In this document: positions 16,131 through 25,158 of the stretch, one piece after another
How the letters are laid out: every line of letters begins with the position of its first letter
How positions within the stretch are numbered: the first letter of the stretch is position 1
Origin: Streptomyces humicola
GTDB taxonomy: Bacteria; Actinomycetota; Actinomycetes; Streptomycetales; Streptomycetaceae
Assembly: GCF_024436035.1 (NCBI RefSeq)
Contig: NZ_JANFNG010000002.1
Span: 186,001-250,000 of the forward strand
Direction of reading: 5' to 3'
Length of the DNA: 64,000 nucleotides
The notes under the pieces: generated by a model
Told to the model about the DNA's origin: nothing
The model's input: the letters and a program-made list of their open reading frames with translations, nothing else
The model's database searches: none
Translations under genes and position numbers: made by a program

Positions 16131-17408
16131 TCAGCCCTTGAACGCCGTCGTGCCGTTCGGCGTGCCGAGACCGGTCGGGCCATCAAAGCCCTGTCCTGCG
16201 TTGCACAGGTAGCTGGGCGAGCAGCTGCCGTTGGAGCCGGAGGTGACGTCGTTCAGCGCCGAGGCGTTCTTGTACGGGAACGAAGCCGGGTTGCTGCCCG
16301 AGGACGGCTTGCCTGCATCGGCGTAGACGCTGGCGATGATCGGCGACGAGGCGCTGGTGCCGCCGTACACATTCCAGCCGCTCGCCTGGTAGCTGTCGTA
16401 GACCGCGACGCCGGTGCTGGGGTCGGCGACCGCGGAGACATCGGCGACGGTGCGCTTGGAGCAGCCGCTGTCCGTCTGCCAGCTGGGCTTGGACTCGTAC
16501 TGCGAGCACCCGGAACCGGTGCCCTCCCCTCCTGAGCTGGAGCCCCACACCGTCTCCGACCAGCCGCGCGAGCTGGAGTCCTTCTTGAGCGAGGTACCGC
16601 CGACGGCAGTGACACCCGGCGAGGCCGCCGGGTACTCCACGCCGTAGCCGGAGTCACCGGCGGATGCGGTGATCACGACGCCCGGGTGGTTGAAGTAGCT
16701 GCTGTCGGCGGAGGTGTCCGAGGAGTCCTCGGAGCCGCCGTAGCTGTTGGAGACGAAGCCGGCGCCCTGCTTGACAGCCTGGTTCACCGCAGCGCCGAGA
16801 TCGCTCATATTGGCCGAGTTGGCCTCGACGAGGACGATGTGGGCGTTGGGCGCGATCGCCGAGACCATGTCCAGGTCGAGGGAGATCTCACCGGCCCAGC
16901 CGGAGTCGGCGCTCGGGTAGGTCGTGCCGCCGTTCTGGTCGATCTTCTTGAAGCAGCCGTTCGCGGTCGAGCAGGCCGGCAGGCCGTACTGCGAACGGTA
17001 CGTCGCCAGGTCCGACTCGGCGTTGGGGTCGTCCTGCGCGTCCACGATCGCGACGGTCTGGCCCGATCCGCCGTCAGAGGGCAGGTTGTATGCGCCCTGC
17101 AGGTCCTTCGGGCCGAACCCGGAGGGCGTGGCGTTGGGCGACAGCGAGAGTTTCTGGGCGACGTCGGTGCGCTCCAGGGCGTTGCACGCCATCTCGCCGA
17201 CGCTCTTCGGCACCGAGCACAGACGCTTGACGTCGTTCTGCGGATGGGCGGTGGGGGTGGTGGACGCGCCTGCGGGCGCCGCGATGGTCATGGCTCCGCC
17301 GGCGAGGACGGCCGCCGAGGCGCTTGCGAGTAGGATGTTGCGGCGCTTGCGGTGCCGCCTGGCGGAACTCCTGGAACCAGAAGTCTCGGGTGTATCGGAT
17401 ATGGCCAA
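16131..17408 (-). CDS. Secreted S53-family peptidase (sedolisin-like)
   Basis: 425 residues from a TTG at 17408, chosen because GGGAGGG lies 7 bases upstream. An Arg/Lys-rich N-region (SSARRHRKRRN) and hydrophobic core (ILLASASAAVLAGGAMTIAA) form a signal peptide of about 50 residues. The catalytic domain starts near residue 85 (GFGPKDLQGAYNLP). The E and D residues are in GWAGEISLDLDMVSAIAPNA, the oxyanion Asp in ITASAGDSGYG, and the nucleophile Ser in GGTSASSPIIAS. Six or more Cys residues suggest disulfides. A C-terminal CSPSYLCNAGQGFDGPTGLG segment matches sedolisin-like proteins of actinobacteria. It is convergent with TetR. It differs clearly from the S53 gene 2 kb away, so the two are not a recent tandem duplication. 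Confidence 0.94.
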   Translation of the reverse strand: MAISDTPETSGSRSSARRHRKRRNILLASASAAVLAGGAMTIAAPAGASTTPTAHPQNDVKRLCSVPKSVGEMACNALERTDVAQKLSLSPNATPSGFGPKDLQGAYNLPSDGGSGQTVAIVDAQDDPNAESDLATYRSQYGLPACSTANGCFKKIDQNGGTTYPSADSGWAGEISLDLDMVSAIAPNAHIVLVEANSANMSDLGAAVNQAVKQGAGFVSNSYGGSEDSSDTSADSSYFNHPGVVITASAGDSGYGVEYPAASPGVTAVGGTSLKKDSSSRGWSETVWGSSSGGEGTGSGCSQYESKPSWQTDSGCSKRTVADVSAVADPSTGVAVYDSYQASGWNVYGGTSASSPIIASVYADAGKPSSGSNPASFPYKNASALNDVTSGSNGSCSPSYLCNAGQGFDGPTGLGTPNGTTAFKG

Positions 17409-18100
17409 CGAACGGCCCTCCCTGGGGGGATGGGGACAGCGCACGGCCGAGCCCTCGTGAGGCCTCCGCTCCGTGCACGGTCCCGGGATATGGGTACTCG
17501 TGCGTTTGGTGCTGCCCCGCGGCGGTAGGGCACCGCGGGGGTGGGGGGTGAGCGGGGAGAACGGCGGCAGCCATGTGCATGACACCAAGTAACCGACTGC
17601 CACCCCGCCCAGTGGTGTCTCGCGTGCTCAGGAAGCTAGCGGAACCCGTAGCTCCCGACAAGGGCAAAGTTCCGCGGGAAACACGGATGTTCGCATCCCA
17701 GCGAGATCGAAAGCCCTTACCCGAACGGCCTCCGACAACATCTCGTTCCCGCAAAATGGGCTTGGATCAAGGGTCATGACGGCGGTTACTGCCACTGAGG
17801 GACCGGACACCGCCCGGGCGGCGTATGCCACAGTCCTGTCACAGCTTCGGCGGCACGCTCCGACGAGAACAGGACATATATGTTCATGTCCCTCTAAAAG
17901 CCCTCTTGCTCCGCCAGAGTTACGCCGCATCAGGCCTTCCTCACCCGATCGGGTAGAGCGAGCCGCGGGCACGGGGAGCGCGGGCAGCGCCCGTGACGTG
18001 CGCCGTTGCGCTTGCGCGCGCTCTGATGTCCGTTCACGCTCTTCGGCAACCGGCGGTTCTCGCGCTGAGCCCGCCCTCGATTGCCGCCCACGATTCCGGA
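17409..18100. other. Long divergent intergenic region
   Basis: Nearly 700 bp separates the starts of the S53 peptidase (leftward) and the acyltransferase (rightward). It is less GC-rich than its flanks around 17640-17900. It contains several open frames with poor coding character and no ribosome-binding site. No repeat, RNA gene or known operator was recognised. It probably holds the promoters and 5' leaders of both flanking genes. Confidence 0.4.
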
Positions 18101-20008
18101 ATGAGCATCGAATCCCTGCAACCGGCGCCGGAGCCGGCGCCGGAGCCCGTCGAGGCCGCGCGTGTGCGCGGTCTCGACGGGCTGCGGGCGCCGGCCGTCG
18201 CCTCGGTGGTCGTGTACCACCTGGGTGCGCCCTGGCTGCCGGGCGGATTCCTCGGGGTCGATCTCTTCTTCGTGATCAGCGGATATCTGATCACCAGTCT
18301 GCTCACCGCCGAGTGCCGCAGGTCGGGACGGTTCCGAATGCGGGCCTTCTGGGTGCGACGCGCCCGGCGGCTGCTGCCCGCCCTGTGGGCGATGCTCACG
18401 GCGGCCGCGTGCGCGGCCACGCTGACCGGCGGTGACGCCTGGGCCGGGCTGCGCGGGAACGCGGTGGCCGCACTGACGTACAGCAGCAACTGGTGGCAGA
18501 TCGCCCAGCATGACACATACTTCGCGCAGTTCGGCGCCAAGCCCGTGCTCCAGCACCTGTGGTCGCTCGCTGTGGAGGAGCAGTTCTACCTGCTGTGGCC
18601 GCTTCTGCTGTGGGTCGTGATGGCAGCGGTGCGCAGGCAACGGCATCAGGCGGTGTGCGCCGCCGCCCTCGCGGCCGTCTCGTTCACGGCGATGGGCCTG
18701 TTGTACACGCCGGACGCCGATCCCTCCCGTGTCTACTACGGCACCGACACGCACGGCGGCGCGCTGCTGCTCGGTGCAGCCGCCGCGCTGCTGCTGCCGC
18801 TGGGACGCGCCGCGACGCTGCGCGGAACGGACCGCCTGCGCACGATGGATCTGCTCGGCGCGGCAGGGCTCGTGGTGCTCGCGTGCGCCGCGGCGCTCTT
18901 CGACGGCACCGGAGCCGTGGCGTTCCGCGGCGGTCTGGTGGTGGCGTGTCTGGCGTCCGTCGCGCTGACCGTGGCCGCTGCGGGACCGGGGCTGCTCGGC
19001 CGGGCGCTGTCGTGGGGACCGCTGGTGTGGGTGGGACGCCGTTCCTACGGGATCTATCTGTGGCACTGGCCGGTGATCGCCACCTTGGCCAACACCCTGC
19101 CGGACGCCGCCACGACCGCTCCCGTGCGGATCGCCGCGCTCGCGGTGACCGCCGTCCTGGCCACGGCTTCGTACCGGTGGCTCGAAGAGCCGGTGATCCG
19201 GCTCGGCATGCGCGGATACCTGCGCGTGCTCCGCGCTCGCCACCGTGCGCTCGCCGCCGTGCGCCCGCGACAAGCGCACGCAGTGGCGCTCACGGGCGTG
19301 GGCGTCGTGGGGGTGGCTCTCGTGGGCGTGGCGCGCGCGCCGTCCGACAGCGGACTCCAGGCGCAGATCGAGGCGGGCGCACGCGCCGCTGCCGCTGCGG
19401 GCGGCGCTCCGCACGGTGAGGGTGCGCCGCCCCGGGGAGCCGCACCCGTCACGACGGACATGCACCCCCGCGCCGCGGACGATCCGGATGAGCAGGACCG
19501 GCCGGATCAGGACGACGCGTCAGCGACGTTCGACGGCAAGGACATCACCGCAGTCGGCGACTCCGTGATGCTGGCTTCGGCGGGCGCCCTGGAGAAGCAG
19601 TTCCCGGGCGCCGAGGTGGACGCCGAGGTGGGACGGCAGATGGCGGCGGCGCCCGGTCTCCTCGGACAACTGCTCGCCCAGGGGCGGCTGCGCCGCACGG
19701 TGGTGATCGGCCTCGGCGCCAACGGCCCGTTCCCTGACTCCGTCCTCGACCGCATCGTGCGGATCGCCGGCCCTGCCCGCACCGTCGCCTTCGTCAACGT
19801 CCATCTCCCCAGACCCTGGCAGAACGAGGTGAACGCCGCGCTCGCCCGTGCCGCCCGGACCCACCCGACGGTGCTCGTCGTCGACTGGAACGGTACCGTC
19901 GCCGGCCGTGACGACCAGCTGTGGTCCGATCACACCCATCCCCGCCCGTCCGGCGCGGCGCTGTATGCAGGCGCCGTCGACTCGGCCCTGCGGGCCAGGC
20001 AGCGATGA
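18101..20008 (+). CDS. OafA/acyltransferase-3 membrane protein with C-terminal SGNH domain
   Basis: A 635-residue membrane protein that probably O-acylates a cell-envelope glycan or secreted metabolite. The N-terminal acyltransferase-3 domain begins RGLDGLRAPAVASVVVYH. It has GGFLGVDLFFVISGYLITSL, then FWVRRARRLLPALW and LQHLWSLAVEEQFYLLWPLL, with about ten membrane segments to residue 440 and YGIYLWHWPVIATL near 310. The C-terminal extracellular SGNH domain (about 485-635) has block I TAVGDSVMLAS, block III GLGANGPF, and the Asp/His pair in WSDHTHPRPSG. A Gly/Ala/Asp-rich linker joins the two. ATG 18101 is chosen because the conserved RGLDGLR follows at the usual distance. It converges on a regulator gene with a 48-bp gap. 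Confidence 0.94.
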   Translation: MSIESLQPAPEPAPEPVEAARVRGLDGLRAPAVASVVVYHLGAPWLPGGFLGVDLFFVISGYLITSLLTAECRRSGRFRMRAFWVRRARRLLPALWAMLTAAACAATLTGGDAWAGLRGNAVAALTYSSNWWQIAQHDTYFAQFGAKPVLQHLWSLAVEEQFYLLWPLLLWVVMAAVRRQRHQAVCAAALAAVSFTAMGLLYTPDADPSRVYYGTDTHGGALLLGAAAALLLPLGRAATLRGTDRLRTMDLLGAAGLVVLACAAALFDGTGAVAFRGGLVVACLASVALTVAAAGPGLLGRALSWGPLVWVGRRSYGIYLWHWPVIATLANTLPDAATTAPVRIAALAVTAVLATASYRWLEEPVIRLGMRGYLRVLRARHRALAAVRPRQAHAVALTGVGVVGVALVGVARAPSDSGLQAQIEAGARAAAAAGGAPHGEGAPPRGAAPVTTDMHPRAADDPDEQDRPDQDDASATFDGKDITAVGDSVMLASAGALEKQFPGAEVDAEVGRQMAAAPGLLGQLLAQGRLRRTVVIGLGANGPFPDSVLDRIVRIAGPARTVAFVNVHLPRPWQNEVNAALARAARTHPTVLVVDWNGTVAGRDDQLWSDHTHPRPSGAALYAGAVDSALRARQR

Positions 20009-20056
20009 CCGCCGATGTGTGACGACGTCCTGCGCACCGCACGAGCCCGACCGGGA

Positions 20057-21040
20057 TCACAGAAGTCCGGCACGGGCGGCCTGGATGCCCGCCTGGAAAC
20101 GGGTGCGCGCGCCCAGGGCGTCCATCACCTCACGTACCCAGCGCTGCACCGTGCGCGTCGAGACGCCGAGTTGGCGGGCGATGCTGTCGTCGGTGAACCC
20201 GGCGGAGAGCAGGGTGAGCAGCTCCGCCCGGCGGTCAGCGGCCGCACGCTCCGGCGGCGGCGCCCCGGGCACCCGTACGGCCCGGTGCCAGTACGCCTCG
20301 AACATCCCGGTCAGCGCGTCGAGCAGCGACGAGGCCCGGACCAGGAGTGCCGCGCGCAGTTCGGAGCCGGCCGCGACCGGCAGCATGGCCCACCGGTCGT
20401 CCACCACGGCGAGTTTGCAGGGAAGTTCCGGCAGCAGCCGCGCCTCCTCCCCCGCCCCTACGACGTCGCGGATCTCCGCGAGGCGTCCGGGAGCCCCGAC
20501 CGATCCCGCCTCGTACACCGCTCTGATGCGCACTCCGCGTGCGATCAACGACCGCTCCAGGTCCACGTCCGCACGGGCGATATGCGGTGGTTTGTCGAAA
20601 AGCAGCAGCTGACGCCGCGCCCCGTCCTGCAACTGCCTCCAGCGGTCGGCTATCGCGGCCTGGCCAGTCACCACCTCCACCAGGTCGTCCGCCTGCGGCT
20701 GTTGCACACGGCGGTAGGCGCGCATCAGCTCGCCGACCCGGCCCCGGGTGCGGCACAGCTCCTCCTCGCGCCGCAGCAGCAGCGCTTCGACGGCGACGTC
20801 GGGAGCCGCGGCCGACCAGCGGACGGGATCACGTCCCGCCCGGTGGACCAGGCCGTACGAGGCGAGTGCGACGAGAATCCGTTCGGCGCGGCGCTCGGTG
20901 ACAGACAGTTGGTCCGCGAGCTGCGCCGGTGTGCAGTGGGGGGCGGCGAGCACGCGCAGATATGCGCTCTGCTCCGCCTCGGGCAGGCCGAGGCCGTCGA
21001 GCAGGCCGCCGGGGGCTGTACGGAATGCGTGGGGGGTCAC
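20057..21040 (-). CDS. TrmB/LuxR-type transcriptional regulator
   Basis: A 327-residue regulator combining an N-terminal winged-helix segment (about 15-80, LTDQ-like: LGLPEAEQSAYLRVLAA, then TPAQLADQLSVTERRAERIL), a central sensor-like domain (VEVVTGQAAIADRWRQLQDG...LLLFDKPPHIA) and a C-terminal LuxR-type HTH (about 265-315, RRAELLTLLSAGFTDDSIAR, then QLGVSTRTVQRWVREVMDAL). The GTG start has GAAGGG about 7 bases upstream. This architecture is common in actinomycetes, where such proteins often sit beside secreted-enzyme or natural-product genes. The divergent neighbour is the G1 peptidase 197 bp away, a plausible target. Confidence 0.88.
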   Translation of the reverse strand: MTPHAFRTAPGGLLDGLGLPEAEQSAYLRVLAAPHCTPAQLADQLSVTERRAERILVALASYGLVHRAGRDPVRWSAAAPDVAVEALLLRREEELCRTRGRVGELMRAYRRVQQPQADDLVEVVTGQAAIADRWRQLQDGARRQLLLFDKPPHIARADVDLERSLIARGVRIRAVYEAGSVGAPGRLAEIRDVVGAGEEARLLPELPCKLAVVDDRWAMLPVAAGSELRAALLVRASSLLDALTGMFEAYWHRAVRVPGAPPPERAAADRRAELLTLLSAGFTDDSIARQLGVSTRTVQRWVREVMDALGARTRFQAGIQAARAGLL

Positions 21041-21237
21041 CGTTTGCGCCCTTCGGTTACCGGATCGTCCTCCCCCGCAAGGGGAAGACAGGTCCTGCGC
21101 CAGGCATCATGTCATGTTCTGGCCATGACGTGTTCCGGACGCCGTCGGGCTCTTGAGCGCCGTGACAGGCCGCGGTCACCATGAGCCCGGTCCGAATCGG
21201 CCCGACCTTTCCTCCACCCCCCACAGGAGACCGGTAG

Positions 21238-22011
21238 ATGGGCACGCAATCAGGCACCAGACAGAACATCACCTTCGGCCCCCGCAGGAGCCGGATGACC
21301 GCGGCCGCGATGCTGCTCGCGGCGGTGACGCTCGCCCCGGCGAGCGCCGGACAGGCGGCGGCATCGGCTGCGGGCTTCGGCCCCCTCGCGGCTCCCTTCC
21401 AGGACAGCAACTGGGGCGGCTACGTGGCCACGGGCAGCTTCAGCTCGATCAGCGGCTCGTGGACCGAGCCCCAGGTCACGTGCAACTCCTCCAACGACCT
21501 GTTCGCCCCCTGGGTGGGCCTCGACGGTTACGGCTCGCAGACCGTCGAGCAGACCGGGGTGCAGACCGACTGCTCCAGCGGGCAGCCGGTGCTCTCCGCC
21601 TGGTACGAGATGTACCCGGCCTCCCCCGTCTACTGGAGCGATCCGGTCTCCGAAGGAGACAGCCTCAGCGCATCGGTGGTCTCCAACGGCGGTGGCAACT
21701 ACACCCTGACCCTCACCGACAACACCAAGGGATGGAGCGAGCACACCACCCAGAACCTCAGCGCCCAGAACGCCAGTGCCGAGGCGGTCATAGAGTCCCC
21801 GACCTCGAGCTACCCGTCGTTCAGCCGGCTGGACTTCAGCGGTGTCACCGTGGACGGGCAGGCGTTCGACGCCGCGAATCCGCAGGCTCTCGACAGCGGT
21901 GGTTATGTACCGGGTCCGTTGTCCAGCGGTTCGTTCTCCATGATGCCGGGCGGCGCCGTGGCACGCACTCACGTCCAGCACGGCACCAGGCCGAGGGTCA
22001 TCCGCTACTGA
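21238..22011 (+). CDS. Secreted G1-family glutamic endopeptidase (eqolisin)
   Basis: A 257-residue extracellular acid protease. A signal peptide covers residues 1-46 (RRSRMTAAAMLLAAVTLAPA...AAASA). The mature domain opens with the family signature SNWGGYVATG and SFSSISGSWTEPQV. It contains APWVGLDGYGSQTVEQTGVQ, whose Gln matches the catalytic Gln of scytalidoglutamic peptidase, and WYEMYPASP, which holds the catalytic Glu. SSYPSFSRLDFSGVTVDG is the typical late strand pair. The size fits a bacterial G1 protein without a long propeptide. The ATG has GGAG upstream. G1 peptidases work at low pH, which matches the two S53 enzymes nearby. Confidence 0.94.
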   Translation: MGTQSGTRQNITFGPRRSRMTAAAMLLAAVTLAPASAGQAAASAAGFGPLAAPFQDSNWGGYVATGSFSSISGSWTEPQVTCNSSNDLFAPWVGLDGYGSQTVEQTGVQTDCSSGQPVLSAWYEMYPASPVYWSDPVSEGDSLSASVVSNGGGNYTLTLTDNTKGWSEHTTQNLSAQNASAEAVIESPTSSYPSFSRLDFSGVTVDGQAFDAANPQALDSGGYVPGPLSSGSFSMMPGGAVARTHVQHGTRPRVIRY

Positions 22012-22034
22012 GTACCCGCACCCGCCGGTACAGC

Positions 22035-22069
22035 GTGCGGCGGCCCGTCGTGAGGACGGGCCGCCGCAC
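22035..22069. terminator. Bidirectional hairpin between G1 peptidase and DUF1345 genes
   Basis: A perfect 15-bp inverted repeat (22035-22049 with 22055-22069) and 5-base loop lies between two convergent stops, 23 bp from one and 3 bp from the other. Confidence 0.82.
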
Positions 22070-22071
22070 GG

Positions 22072-22893
22072 TCACTTCAGGATGCCGACCGCCCGGGAGA
22101 TCACCAGCACCATCGTGAGCAGCGAGACCGCCGATTGCGCGAGCATCAGTATCTTCGCCCACCGGGAGAGCGGCATCACATCGGTCGGGCTGAACGCGGT
22201 CGCGTTGGTGAACGCCATGTACAGGTAGTCCAGGAACCCCGGCTCCCAGTCGCGGGGAGCCAGATGGGAGTCCTGCATCTGCGGGAAGAGGAAGTCCGGG
22301 AACTCGTTGTGGCCGGCGGCACGGGCGGCGGGCCCGCCACGGTCCCACTCCCAGTACCAGAGCGCGAAGGCGATGACGTTGGTGATCCAGATCCCGGCGC
22401 CCGTCATGAGCAGCGGCCCGGCGTCCTGGCCCTCGGTGCCCGCCACCAGGCCGCGCACCAGCGCCACCGCCGACCAGCCGTTGGCCAGGCTGACCAGCGC
22501 CGCGAGCAGCAGACTCGCGGAGCGCAGGGCCCTGGAGTGGCGCTCGATACGGACGGGATTGGCCACGACCAGCCCGATGAGCAGAACGACCTCGAGCAGC
22601 GGCAGCAGCCAGTGCGGGCGGAACGACAGTCCGGCGGGCAGCGCCCACTGCACGGCCAGGGCGACGAGGACCGCGATCCCCACCGCCCAGCGCTGCTCGC
22701 CGCGGGTCGCGCGCCGCCACGCCGGCAACGCCCCTGCCGATGCGGCGTGCCCGGAGCGCCCCTCGAACCCCTGCACGCCGCCTTCCAGCAGCTTCTCCAT
22801 ACGGTCGAGCCGGGCGTGCAGTTGTCCGGTCACCTGCCGGAGCTCCTCCGCCGCGCCGACCGGTTCCTTGCCGTTCCCCTCCGCGTTACGCAT
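22072..22893 (-). CDS. DUF1345-family integral membrane protein
   Basis: 273 residues from ATG 22893. A coiled-coil-like N-terminal stretch (AEELRQVTGQLHARLDRMEKL) precedes about six membrane segments (from near 70 to the C-terminus). The segment DYLYMAFTNATAFSPTDVMP near residue 225 is typical of the DUF1345 family and resembles an ion-channel pore/selectivity region, so a cation-channel role is possible but unproven. WYWEWDRGGP near 165 is another family block. The gene is convergent with the G1 peptidase gene, and its start is 61 bp downstream of the fumarylacetoacetase stop. Confidence 0.85.
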   Translation of the reverse strand: MRNAEGNGKEPVGAAEELRQVTGQLHARLDRMEKLLEGGVQGFEGRSGHAASAGALPAWRRATRGEQRWAVGIAVLVALAVQWALPAGLSFRPHWLLPLLEVVLLIGLVVANPVRIERHSRALRSASLLLAALVSLANGWSAVALVRGLVAGTEGQDAGPLLMTGAGIWITNVIAFALWYWEWDRGGPAARAAGHNEFPDFLFPQMQDSHLAPRDWEPGFLDYLYMAFTNATAFSPTDVMPLSRWAKILMLAQSAVSLLTMVLVISRAVGILK

Positions 22894-22953
22894 GCGCCCA
22901 TTGTGCTCACCTGCGCCGCCTTCGCCCAATCGGGTGCCGGCGAGCCCTGCGGG

Positions 22954-24183
22954 CTACGGCAGCGCGGGGGCCACACGGCCCGACACCTCGCCGAAGCCGA
23001 CGCGCGTGCCGCCGGGCCCCGGCGCCCATGCCGTGATCGACACCTCGTCGCCGTCGTGCAGGTACTCGAGCGCCGATCCGTCGGGGAGCTTCAGCGGCTC
23101 CCGGCCGCCCCAGGTCAGCTCCAGCAGGCAGCCGCGCTGGCCGGGTTCGGGGCCGCTGACCGTGCCGGAGGCGAACAGGTCGCCGGTGCGCAGGGTGGCG
23201 CCGTTCACCGTCATATGGGCGAGCTGCTGGGCGGCGGTCCAGTACATCGCGGCAAACGGCGGCCGGGAGATCACCTCGCCGTTCACCGCGACGTCCAGCC
23301 GCAGGTCCAGCCCCCACGGCTGATGGCCGGCGTCGTCGAGGTACGGAAGGAGCGGGGTGTCGCGCGGGGGCGGCGCGACACGGGCGTGCTCCAGCGCGTC
23401 GAGCGGGACGATCCACGGCGACACGGACGTGGCGAACGACTTGCCGAGGAAGGGGCCGAGCGGCACGTACTCCCATGCCTGGATGTCGCGCGCCGACCAG
23501 TCGTTGACGAGGCAGACGCCGAAGACGTGGTCGGGCAGGGCGTCCAGCGGCACGCGCTCGCCCGGACGGGTAGGGGTGCCCACCACGAAGCCCACCTCTG
23601 CCTCGAAGTCCAGGCGCACCGAGGGCCCGAAGACCGGGGACGGGTCGTCGGGGCCCTTGCGCTGACCGGCGGGCCGGACGATCTCGGTGCCGGAGACGAC
23701 GACCGTGCCCGCCCGGCCGTGGTAACCGATCGGCAGGTGCTTCCAGTTGGGCGTCAGTGCGGCACCGTCCGGACGGAAGATGCGTCCGACGTTGCCGGCG
23801 TGGTGCTCGCTCGCGTAGAAGTCAACGTAGTCGGCGACCTCGAACGGCAGCCGCAGCGTGACCTCGGGGAGCGGGTGCAGATGCGGCTCGATGTCGAGGC
23901 GGTACGCCGGATCGGTGAGCCACGCCGTCAGTGTCCGGCGCACGCGCCGCCACACCGGCCGTCCGGCCGCCATCAGCGGCCCGAGGTGCGGCGCGCAGAG
24001 CAGGTCGGCGTCGGCCGAGGCCAGCGCACGGGCTGCGGCTCCGGCGTCGAGCACGTGGTCGCCGATGCGGACGCCGATCCTTGCGCGGCCCGGATCGCCG
24101 GCGGTGGTGAAGACTCCGTAGGGGAGGTTGTGCGGGCCGAACGGGCCGTCGGCGGCCGCATCCAGCGGGCTGGTGTGTGGCAT
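22954..24183 (-). CDS. fahA: Fumarylacetoacetase
   Basis: A 409-residue hydrolase cleaving 4-fumarylacetoacetate to fumarate and acetoacetate, the last step of the homogentisate (Phe/Tyr) pathway. The N-terminal SH3-like domain (GPHNLPYGVFTTAG, then RARIGVRIGDHVLDAGA) and the metal-binding catalytic domain are both present. YVDFYASEHHAGNVGRIFRP carries the metal Asp/active His. IGYHGRAGTVVVSGT, LDFEAEVGFVVG and CLVNDWSARDIQAWEYVPLG follow, all diagnostic. Length is standard (about 400-420). ATG 24183 has GGCGAGG upstream. The rest of the homogentisate pathway is not in the window. Confidence 0.96.
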   Translation of the reverse strand: MPHTSPLDAAADGPFGPHNLPYGVFTTAGDPGRARIGVRIGDHVLDAGAAARALASADADLLCAPHLGPLMAAGRPVWRRVRRTLTAWLTDPAYRLDIEPHLHPLPEVTLRLPFEVADYVDFYASEHHAGNVGRIFRPDGAALTPNWKHLPIGYHGRAGTVVVSGTEIVRPAGQRKGPDDPSPVFGPSVRLDFEAEVGFVVGTPTRPGERVPLDALPDHVFGVCLVNDWSARDIQAWEYVPLGPFLGKSFATSVSPWIVPLDALEHARVAPPPRDTPLLPYLDDAGHQPWGLDLRLDVAVNGEVISRPPFAAMYWTAAQQLAHMTVNGATLRTGDLFASGTVSGPEPGQRGCLLELTWGGREPLKLPDGSALEYLHDGDEVSITAWAPGPGGTRVGFGEVSGRVAPALP

Positions 24184-24259
24184 GGGTGATGCCTCGCCTT
24201 CCACGTCGCGGGTGAACGCGGTGATCAGGCTACGGGCATCGGCGCCCGGGTGGGCAGGC

Positions 24260-24290
24260 GGCGTGGCCCCTGTCGGTCAGGGGCCACGCC
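24260..24290 (-). terminator. Hairpin after the winged-helix regulator gene
   Basis: A perfect 13-bp inverted repeat (24260-24272 with 24278-24290) with a 5-base loop lies 9 bp beyond the leftward stop at 24299. Confidence 0.82.
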
Positions 24291-24298
24291 GGCCCGCG

Positions 24299-24862
24299 TC
24301 AATCGCCGTCGGCGGGCGCGTACTTGTAGCCGACACGGCGGACGGTGATGATCCCGTCGCGGTGCCGGGGACCGAGCTTGCGGCGCAGCCGGGCGATGTG
24401 GACGTCGACGGTGCGCCCGTCACCGACGTGGCCGTACCCCCACACGGTGTTCACCAGCTGGTCGCGGGTGTGCACCCGGTGGGGATGGGCCACCAGATGG
24501 GCCAGCAGCTCGAATTCGAGGTACGTCAGGTCGAGCGTGCGGCCGTCGACGGTGGCCGTCCGCCGCTCGGGATCGATGCGGATCGCACCGTGCGGCGCCT
24601 CCCGGACGGCAGTCGCCGCCGGTGGTGCGGTGCGGCCGTCCGCCGCCTCGGCCTGCCGTTCGGCGGGGACGAGCACCAGATAGCCGACCATCGGCGGCTG
24701 TCCGGCACCGGCGGGCACGGTGTGCCCGGGAGCAGGCATCCAGGTGGCGCCCGGTGGCAGGAAGTCCGGGACGGGGACGGATTCGATGCCGTCGTCGGGC
24801 CGTACCGCGCGCAGGCGCTGGCGGGCAGGGAGCGGGGCATGCAGGGACTGGGTGTTCGACAT
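24299..24862 (-). CDS. Stand-alone winged-helix (OmpR-type) DNA-binding regulator without receiver domain
   Basis: 187 residues. The C-terminal 95 residues form a full OmpR/PhoB DNA-binding domain (AIRIDPERRTATVDGRTLDL, LTYLEFELLAHLVAHPHRVH, TRDQLVNTVWGYGHVGDGRT, VDVHIARLRRKLG, RVGYKY). The N-terminal 90 residues are Pro/Ala-rich and have no phospho-acceptor Asp or receiver fold. They end in a short hydrophobic strand (PMVGYLVLVPAERQAEAADG). Such proteins occur in actinomycetes as phosphorylation-independent regulators. ATG 24862 begins the protein. It is followed by a strong hairpin, so it is monocistronic. Targets unknown. Confidence 0.85.
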   Translation of the reverse strand: MSNTQSLHAPLPARQRLRAVRPDDGIESVPVPDFLPPGATWMPAPGHTVPAGAGQPPMVGYLVLVPAERQAEAADGRTAPPAATAVREAPHGAIRIDPERRTATVDGRTLDLTYLEFELLAHLVAHPHRVHTRDQLVNTVWGYGHVGDGRTVDVHIARLRRKLGPRHRDGIITVRRVGYKYAPADGD

Positions 24863-25158
24863 GGGCTTTCGGCTCTCTCGCGCGTAGGGGCGTCGGTGGA
24901 CGTCGTGCGCGGGGCCGGGCGCCTGCGGCTGTGCCAGGGAGGTGCCGGTGCCGGTTCAGCCGTGGGTCCGGGGCCGCGCGAAGACCGCGCGACAACACAG
25001 CCGGTCGAAGTGGTGCGCCTGCCGGGACGGCCAGAACGGCTCAAGGTCGGTGCGACCTGTCGCGGTGTCAGTGAGGCTGGCCATGACCCCATTGAATCAG
25101 ATGCGGCGGGTGCGGCGCCGCCCCGGTTGCCATACGCACCCGCCGACGGGGTCGGCTG

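Noticed and set aside
12869-17408. Recent tandem duplication of the two S53 peptidases
   Set aside because: The proteins differ in signal peptide, Cys content, length and local motifs; they are distinct family members.
17628-17972. A 114-residue leftward frame in the long S53-acyltransferase gap
   Set aside because: Poor codon bias, no ribosome-binding site and no motif; treated as non-coding.
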